From NCBI GenBank assembly GCA_902806375.1, contig CADCWK010000053.1:1-9988 (forward strand): 9,988 nucleotides of DNA, read 5' to 3'. Both the position numbers and the translations under genes were made by a program. Source of the DNA: an uncultured Thermomicrobiales bacterium (GTDB lineage Bacteria > Chloroflexota > Chloroflexia > Thermomicrobiales > UBA6265). The notes under the pieces were generated by a model that made no database searches, was not told the origin of the DNA, and saw only the letters and a list, made by a program, of their open reading frames with translations. Positions within the stretch are counted from its first letter, which is position 1, and each line of letters opens with the position of its first letter. Positions 6,410-9,988 of this stretch are shown here, piece after piece.

Positions 6410-6436
6410 GGCTCCCGGGTGTGCGGCCCGGGGGCC
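6410..6436 (+). promoter_or_regulatory. Hairpin in rplK leader
   Basis: A 10-bp stem with one G-U pair (6410-6419 with 6427-6436) closes a 7-nt loop TGTGCGG. It is followed by ATTCTGCTGTTTCCG, which is only moderately T-rich. In many bacteria ribosomal protein L1 represses this operon by binding a structure near the rplK start that mimics its 23S rRNA site. I cannot confirm the L1 contact bases here, so the link to L1 is an inference from position. Confidence 0.4.
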
Positions 6437-6493
6437 ATTCTGCTGTTTCCGTCGCCTTGACGTAGGGCGGCGTCCTGCCGGATTGGAGAGACG

Positions 6494-6916
6494 ATGGCAA
6501 AGCGAGTACGCGCGTACGTGAAGTTGCAGATCCCGGCTGGCAAGGCCACCCCGGCGCCGCCGATCGGCCCGGCCCTCGGCCAGCACGGTGTCGCGATCAT
6601 GAACTTCGTCAAGGAATACAACGAGCGGACGGCGGCCCAGACCGGCCAGATCATCCCGGTGGTGATCACGGTCTATGAGGACCGGTCGTTCTCGTTCGTG
6701 ACGAAGACTCCGCCCGCCGCCGACCTGCTCCGGCGCGCCGCCGGGATCGACAAGGGGTCGAACAACCCGCGGACGACCAAGGTCGCGACGGTCACCTCCG
6801 ACCAGATCCGCGAGATTGCCGAACTCAAGATGAAGGACCTGAACGCCGTCGACATGGCAGGCGCGGTCCTGCAGATCGAAGGCACCGCCCGCAGCATGGG
6901 CATCGAAGTCGCCTGA
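6494..6916 (+). CDS. rplK: 50S ribosomal protein L11
   Basis: L11 sits at the base of the ribosomal stalk on the 23S rRNA GTPase-associated centre, where elongation factors and thiopeptide antibiotics act. The product is 140 residues, the usual length. The N-terminal domain has VKLQIPAGKATPAPPIGPALG (9-29) with the Pro-rich thiostrepton-contact region, and GVAIMNFVKEYN (32-43). The C-terminal RNA-binding domain has KTPPAADLLRRAAGIDKGS (71-89) and the closing block LNAVDMAGAVLQIEGTARSM (116-135). The start ATG has GGAGAG 5 bases upstream. It is the first gene of the rplKAJL cluster, and rplA follows after 87 bases. Confidence 0.98.
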   Translation: MAKRVRAYVKLQIPAGKATPAPPIGPALGQHGVAIMNFVKEYNERTAAQTGQIIPVVITVYEDRSFSFVTKTPPAADLLRRAAGIDKGSNNPRTTKVATVTSDQIREIAELKMKDLNAVDMAGAVLQIEGTARSMGIEVA

Positions 6917-7003
6917 CCGTCGATGGGCCAGTGACCCGGTCGACGTCGCGCGAACCAGGAAGTGGAAGGGACGCAGGTCCCGTCAGACCACGAGGAGTGA
7001 TAC

Positions 7004-7726
7004 ATGGTCCGTCACGGCAAGAAGTTCCAGGACGCCGAGAAGAAGATCGAAGCTGGCCGTCTGTACTCGCCCGACGAGGGTCTCGCCCTCGTCAAGGAGG
7101 TCGCGTACGCGACCTTCGATGAGACCGTCGAGGCGCACTTCCGACTCGGGATCGATCCGCGGCAGGCGGATCAGAACGTCCGCACGACGGCCATCCTTCC
7201 GCACGGGACTGGCAAGGTCGTCCGCGTCCTCGTCTTCGCCTCTGGTGAGGCCGAGCGCGTGGCCCTCGAGGCCGGCGCGGACTACGCCGGCAGCGAGGAG
7301 TACGTCACCCGGATCCAGGATGGCTGGCTGGAGTTCGACGCCACCATCGCGATGGCCGACCAGATGGGCCGGGTCGGTGGTCTGGGTCGCATCCTCGGTC
7401 GCCGCGGGCTCATGCCCAACCCGCGCTCCGGCACCGTCATCCGTTCCGCCGACGATCTCCCCGGCGTCATCCGGGAGCTCAAGGGTGGCCGGATCGAGTT
7501 CCGCAACGACCGCACGGGCATCCTCCATATGCCGATCGGGCGCAAGAGTTTCACGGACGAGCAGCTCCGGGACAACCTCTACGCCGTCGTCGACGCCGTC
7601 AACCGCGCGAAGCCGTCTGGCAGCAAGGGCATCTACTGCCGTACACTGACCGTCGCTACGACGATGAGCCCCGGTGTGGCGCTGGATGTGAACGCCGCGT
7701 TTGCCAACGCGACGAACGCCAACTAG
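7004..7726 (+). CDS. rplA: 50S ribosomal protein L1
   Basis: L1 forms the mobile L1 stalk that helps release deacylated tRNA, and in many bacteria it also represses its own operon. The product is 240 residues, within the normal range. Domain I halves flank the inserted domain II. Landmarks are the N-terminal MVRHGKKF and YSPDEGLALVKE (21-32), GTGKVVRVLVFASG (68-81) and the family signature LGRRGLMPNPRSGTV (131-145), here with RS where KT or KQ is more usual. Also present are GRIEFRNDRTGILHMPIG (162-179) and the C-terminal YCRTLTVATTMSPGVALD. The ATG at 7004 follows GAGGAG by 6 bases. A small hairpin (GGGAC/GTCCC, 6969-6982) lies in the 87-base gap after rplK. Confidence 0.98.
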   Translation: MVRHGKKFQDAEKKIEAGRLYSPDEGLALVKEVAYATFDETVEAHFRLGIDPRQADQNVRTTAILPHGTGKVVRVLVFASGEAERVALEAGADYAGSEEYVTRIQDGWLEFDATIAMADQMGRVGGLGRILGRRGLMPNPRSGTVIRSADDLPGVIRELKGGRIEFRNDRTGILHMPIGRKSFTDEQLRDNLYAVVDAVNRAKPSGSKGIYCRTLTVATTMSPGVALDVNAAFANATNAN

Positions 7727-7821
7727 CCCGCGCCGGCGCCATCGCGAGCGACAATCCTGTGTGACCGCTGAGCGATCGTGCCGAACCGCAATCGAATAGC
7801 CCTCCGGCCCCAGACAGTCGG

Positions 7822-7843
7822 TGCCCTCCCCGCGGGGAGGGCA
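7822..7843. repeat. Perfect 22-nt palindrome in rplJ leader
   Basis: TGCCCTCCCC and its exact reverse complement flank CG, making a palindrome with no mismatch. As RNA it would fold into a stem of 9 bp with a 4-nt loop. As DNA it could be a dimeric regulator site. It lies 50 bases before the attenuator stem. Confidence 0.7.
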
Positions 7844-7892
7844 TAAGTCCGACCGAGGTTCAGGATCGTTGCCGATGTCCACGTGTCATCGC

Positions 7893-7937
7893 ATCGCGCC
7901 CTGCGCCATCAGGCGAGCCAGGGCGCGATTGCTTTTT
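7893..7937 (+). terminator. Intrinsic terminator / attenuator before rplJ
   Basis: A perfect 11-bp stem (ATCGCGCCCTG with CAGGGCGCGAT) is topped, after a 3-nt bulge, by a 4-bp stem with an ATCA loop. TTGCTTTTT follows directly. Since it lies inside the leader of an essential gene, it most likely works as a conditional attenuator: part of the transcripts from rplKA stop here and the rest continue into rplJL. Confidence 0.8.
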
Positions 7938-7993
7938 CCGGCTGATCGGGACGCGATCCGACGGATACATCCCTACGGAAAGGAGGAAACGCA

Positions 7994-8539
7994 ATGCCAA
8001 CCCAAGCCAAAGCCCTCGTCATCGACGAGTTGACCGAGTCGCTCGGACGGTCCCAGCTGACGATCGTCACGGACTACCGTGGCCTCGGGGTCGCTGATCT
8101 CCAGGCGTTCCGGACGACACTCCGTCCGTTCGACGCCGAGTTCCGCGTCGCCAAGAACACGCTCGTCCGGATCTCGGCCAACAAGGTCGGGATCGACGGG
8201 CTCGATTCCGTACTCGAAGGTCCGACGGCCCTCGTGATGGCCTATGGCGACGTCGTCGGTGCCGCCAAGGCGGTCTCCGACTTCGTCCGCACGTCCCGCA
8301 TCCTGACCGTCAAGGGCGCCTCACTCGGCACCCAGGCGATCAGCATCGCCGATGTGGAAGCCCTGGCCTCCATGCCGCCGATCGAAGAGCTCCGTGGCAA
8401 GCTGGTCGGGCTCATGATCTCGCCGCTGGCCCGCACGGTCGGCGTGCTCAGTGGCCCGTCGCGGTCCCTGGCTTATCTGCTGCAGGCGCGTGTCGATGCG
8501 TCGGCCGAGTCCGGCGAGGACGCGATCGCCGCCGACTAG
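7994..8539 (+). CDS. rplJ: 50S ribosomal protein L10
   Basis: L10 (P0 type) anchors the L7/L12 dimers to the 23S rRNA at the stalk base. The product is 181 residues. The N-terminal rRNA-binding domain has LTIVTDYRGLGVADLQAFR (22-40) and the conserved RVAKNTLVRISA (51-62). EGPTALVMAYGD (75-86) follows. The C-terminal part, with a helix ending in RSLAYLLQARVDA (157-169), is the L12-docking region and is followed by a short acidic tail. The start has a very strong AAGGAGG site about 8 bases upstream. The gene is preceded by the structured leader at 7727-7993 and followed by rplL after 99 bases. Confidence 0.97.
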   Translation: MPTQAKALVIDELTESLGRSQLTIVTDYRGLGVADLQAFRTTLRPFDAEFRVAKNTLVRISANKVGIDGLDSVLEGPTALVMAYGDVVGAAKAVSDFVRTSRILTVKGASLGTQAISIADVEALASMPPIEELRGKLVGLMISPLARTVGVLSGPSRSLAYLLQARVDASAESGEDAIAAD

Positions 8540-8597
8540 GCACATCGGTCGACTCCTCGGTCGTCCGTCCCATCTCAAGATCCAATGTTCACAACCG

Positions 8598-8623
8598 CGT
8601 GCCAGCCACCAAGTGGCGGCACG
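8598..8623 (+). promoter_or_regulatory. Hairpin just upstream of rplL ribosome binding site
   Basis: CGTGCC/GGCACG (6 bp) and GCCAC/GTGGC (5 bp) stack with a single A bulge (8604) and a CAA triloop. The stem ends 3 bases before the AAGGAGAG site (8627-8634) of rplL. Placed between rplJ and rplL, it may help set the higher output of L7/L12 or mark a processing site; neither is shown by the sequence. Confidence 0.55.
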
Positions 8624-8638
8624 GACAAGGAGAGTCCC

Positions 8639-9022
8639 GTGGCTGACAACACCGTCCTGATCGAGCAGCTCGAGCAGATGACCGTTCTGGAGATCAATGC
8701 CCTCGTCAAGACCCTCGAAGAGCGCTGGGGCGTCAGTGCCGCCGCGCCGGTCGCCGCCGGTGGCGCCGCCATCGGCGGCGGTGGTGCCGCCGCCGTGGTC
8801 GAAGAGGAGAAGACCGAGTTCGACGTCGTTCTCACCGAGATCGGCGCCAACAAGATCCAGGTCATCAAGGCCGTTCGCGAGCTGACGAGCCTCGGCCTCA
8901 AGGAGGCCAAGGATCTCGTCGAGGGTGCTCCCAAGAACATCCGCGAGGCCGTGACCAAGGAAGAGGCTGAGGCCGCCAAGACCAAGCTCGAAGATGCCGG
9001 CGCCAAGGCTGAGGTCAAGTAG
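8639..9022 (+). CDS. rplL: 50S ribosomal protein L7/L12
   Basis: L7/L12 forms the multi-copy ribosomal stalk that recruits and stimulates the translational GTPases. The product is 127 residues, standard length. The N-terminal dimerisation domain (1-33, with MTVLEINALVKTLEERWGV) binds L10. A flexible Ala/Gly hinge (34-53) includes GGAAIGGGGAAA. The globular C-terminal domain carries FDVVLTEIGANKIQVIKAVR (61-80) and LGLKEAKDLVEGAPKNIREA (85-104), the factor-contact surface. The start is a GTG at 8639 with AAGGAGAG 4 bases upstream; an in-frame ATG at 8585 gives extra residues that do not look like L12 and fall in the hairpin region. It is the last gene before a strong terminator. Confidence 0.97.
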   Translation: MADNTVLIEQLEQMTVLEINALVKTLEERWGVSAAAPVAAGGAAIGGGGAAAVVEEEKTEFDVVLTEIGANKIQVIKAVRELTSLGLKEAKDLVEGAPKNIREAVTKEEAEAAKTKLEDAGAKAEVK

Positions 9023-9041
9023 GACCGAACCGAGCGCGTCA

Positions 9042-9086
9042 GGGAGATCCCGGGGTGGCTCAGCCATCCCGGGATCTCCCGTTTTT
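9042..9086 (+). terminator. Strong intrinsic terminator after rplL
   Basis: An 18-bp stem with one G-T pair (9042-9059 with 9063-9080) closes a 3-nt loop and is followed by GTTTTTG. This is the clearest terminator in the window. It marks the end of the ribosomal protein operon, so no downstream rpoB would be on this transcript. Confidence 0.93.
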
Positions 9087-9142
9087 GCGCGGGGGAGTCG
9101 CTCCTCCCGGCGAGTGATCGTCGCCGATCCGGTCTGTGGACG

Positions 9143-9151
9143 TGCTATACT
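9143..9151 (+). promoter_or_regulatory. Extended -10 promoter for tRNA-Pro
   Basis: TGCTATACT has the TGn extension and a -10 hexamer matching five of six positions. No clear -35 is seen at the usual distance. Transcription would start near 9158, only a few bases before the tRNA at 9161. Confidence 0.6.
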
Positions 9152-9160
9152 CGCCCACTG

Positions 9161-9237
9161 CGGGGTGTGGCGCAGTCCGGTAGCGCACTAGTCTGGGGGA
9201 CTAGTGGTCGGAGGTTCAAATCCTCTCACCCCGACCA
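9161..9237 (+). tRNA. tRNA-Pro (anticodon GGG), CCA encoded
   Basis: The acceptor stem is CGGGGTG/CACCCCG with discriminator A and an encoded CCA (9235-9237). The first pair C1-G is typical of bacterial tRNA-Pro. The anticodon stem CTAGT/ACTAG closes CTGGGGG, giving anticodon GGG (codons CCC and CCT). The T arm GGAGG-TTCAAAT-CCTCT has one G-U pair. It lies between the rplL terminator and the response regulator gene. Confidence 0.95.
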
Positions 9238-9284
9238 GAACAATGGATCTTCCCTGGAAGCCGTGACCATGAACGGTTGGCGGC

Positions 9285-9322
9285 CGACAACATCGGGACG
9301 CCCCGATGGAGCGGCGTTGTCG
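9285..9322 (+). promoter_or_regulatory. Two-tier hairpin before the ANTAR regulator gene
   Basis: The inner stem ATCGGG/CCCGAT (9292-9297 with 9302-9307) has a 4-nt ACGC loop. The outer stem CGACAAC/GTTGTCG (9285-9291 with 9316-9322) encloses it, with an 8-nt bulge GGAGCGGC on the 3' side. It ends 11 bases before the chosen ATG. It may control translation or transcription of the gene. If the upstream TTG at 9277 were the true start, this would be coding sequence. Confidence 0.5.
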
Positions 9323-9333
9323 ATGGTGAGACT

Positions 9334-9966
9334 ATGAGAAGTGCATCTCCCGCAGTGGGCAAACCGTACCGCATCATCATCGCGGATGATGAGTCCCTGA
9401 TCCGGCTCGACCTCCGCGAGATGCTCACCCACCTGGGGTATGACGTCATCGCCGAGGCAGGGGACGGCCGCAGCGCGCTCGAACTGGCCCGCAAGCTCCA
9501 GCCGGACCTGATGATCATGGACATCAAGATGCCGGACCTCGATGGCATCGCGGCCGCCGAGGAACTGACCAGGGAACAGATCGCCCCGGTGGTCCTCCTG
9601 ACCGCCTACAGCGACCAGGCACTCGTCGAACGAGCCAAGGAAGCCGGCGTCGTCGGCTATGTCGTCAAGCCGTTCCGCGAGGCCGAACTCATGCCGGTGA
9701 TCGAGCTCTCGCTCGCTCGCTTCGAGGAGTTCCGCTCGCTCGAGCGGGAACTCGGCGACCTCAAGGAGGCGCTCGAGGCCCGCAAGCAGATCGAGCGGGC
9801 CAAGGGCGTCCTGATGGAGGTCTACGGTCTCAAGGAGTCCGAGGCCTTCCACCGGATCAGGAAGACTTCGATGGACGCCCGGAAGTCGATGCGGGATGTC
9901 GCCGAGGCCATCCTGCTTACGCACGAGATGGACATGCGGAGCGCGGCAGGCGGCGAAGACGCCTGA
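9334..9966 (+). CDS. ANTAR-domain response regulator (PdtaR-like antiterminator)
   Basis: The product is 210 residues: a phospho-receiver domain joined to an ANTAR RNA-binding domain. Such proteins, once phosphorylated by a histidine kinase, bind paired hairpins in mRNA leaders and prevent termination. Receiver residues are Asp18-Asp19 (IADDE), phospho-acceptor Asp63 (MDIKMP), Thr90 and Lys112 (VKPF). A charged helical linker (131-150) leads to ANTAR at about 151-195 (RKQIERAKGVLMEVYGLKE, then AFHRIRKTSMDARKSMRDVA). The layout matches mycobacterial PdtaR. The ATG at 9334 with GGTGAG close upstream is preferred; an in-frame TTG at 9277 and a GTG at 9355 are possible, so the first 21 residues are uncertain. 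No kinase is in view. It follows tRNA-Pro by 96 bases and may be cotranscribed with it. Confidence 0.92.
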   Translation: MRSASPAVGKPYRIIIADDESLIRLDLREMLTHLGYDVIAEAGDGRSALELARKLQPDLMIMDIKMPDLDGIAAAEELTREQIAPVVLLTAYSDQALVERAKEAGVVGYVVKPFREAELMPVIELSLARFEEFRSLERELGDLKEALEARKQIERAKGVLMEVYGLKESEAFHRIRKTSMDARKSMRDVAEAILLTHEMDMRSAAGGEDA

Positions 9967-9988
9967 TCGGCAGAGGCCCGCTGAACCG

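Larger units (their letters stand above)
7727..7993 (+). promoter_or_regulatory. rplJ leader (L10-leader type control region)
   Basis: The 267 bases between rplA and rplJ contain no gene I can support. They hold two strong structures: a perfect 22-nt palindrome (7822-7843) and a terminator-type hairpin with a T-run (7893-7937), which ends 56 bases before the rplJ start. Many bacteria have a structured leader here to which the L10-L7/L12 complex binds to limit its own synthesis, by attenuation or translational block. That this is the same device is inferred from position and layout. I could not identify a distinct promoter. Confidence 0.65.

Noticed and set aside
7727..7821. A distinct promoter for rplJ
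   Set aside because: Only scattered weak hexamers (such as TCGAAT at 7792) with no matching -35 or extended -10.
6983..7882. A 299-residue minus-strand open frame across rplA
   Set aside because: It is antisense to rplA and to the rplJ leader, with no recognisable domain.
7656..8033. Two small divergent frames that both begin MPSPRGGH at the leader palindrome, considered as leader peptides
   Set aside because: The identical starts follow from the palindrome itself. Neither has a ribosome binding site, and the rightward one runs into rplJ in another frame.
8321..9067. A 248-residue minus-strand open frame across rplJ-rplL
   Set aside because: It is antisense to two ribosomal protein genes and starts inside the rplL terminator stem.
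9238..9333. A dual-hexaloop ANTAR target site in the regulator's own leader
   Set aside because: Hairpins are present, but no pair of hexaloops with A at position 1 and G at position 4 could be found.

Overview
This window comes from a GC-rich bacterial chromosome (by eye about two-thirds G+C, codons mostly ending in G or C). It carries a conserved information-processing locus. The order tRNA-Thr, tRNA-Tyr, tRNA-Thr, tuf, tRNA-Trp, secE, nusG, rplK, rplA, rplJ, rplL is an ancient bacterial arrangement. The EF-Tu sequence, a long low-complexity SecE N-terminus and a free-standing ANTAR response regulator would fit Chloroflexota or a neighbouring high-GC lineage. That is an inference from general likeness only, and no single marker here fixes the phylum.

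Left part (1-3033). The 3' end of hisD (histidine biosynthesis) runs rightward off the left edge. It converges on a leftward three-gene operon: a PP2C-type phosphatase with a C-terminal membrane anchor (3033-2086), a TIM-barrel amidohydrolase (2068-1139) and ruvA (1142-549). The last two overlap by ATGA, so ruvA is probably translationally coupled to an apparently unrelated hydrolase.

Middle part (3034-5170). A divergent intergenic region holds a good sigma70-type promoter (TTGACA, 17 bp, TATGCT) that reads into tRNA-Thr(UGU), tRNA-Tyr(GUA), tRNA-Thr(GGU) and then tuf. This matches the E. coli thrU-tyrU-glyT-thrT-tufB operon without the tRNA-Gly. tuf is intact, but its synonymous codon choice changes part-way through. 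A GC-rich hairpin without a T-run follows, then tRNA-Trp(CCA).

Right part (5171-9988). secE and nusG (protein export and transcription elongation) are followed by the stalk and L1-arm ribosomal protein genes rplK, rplA, rplJ and rplL. Several leaders hold structured RNA: a hairpin behind an extended -10 before rplK, a 22-nt palindrome plus a textbook attenuator-terminator before rplJ (an L10-leader type region), and a hairpin directly before the rplL ribosome binding site. After rplL comes a very strong intrinsic terminator. rpoBC, the usual next genes, are absent. Instead there is tRNA-Pro(GGG) with its own extended -10 promoter, then a gene for an ANTAR (RNA-binding antiterminator) response regulator with a stable hairpin just before its start.

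I found no mobile element, CRISPR array or clear new system. The points most worth checking are the structured leaders, the codon-usage switch in tuf, and the odd operon around ruvA.
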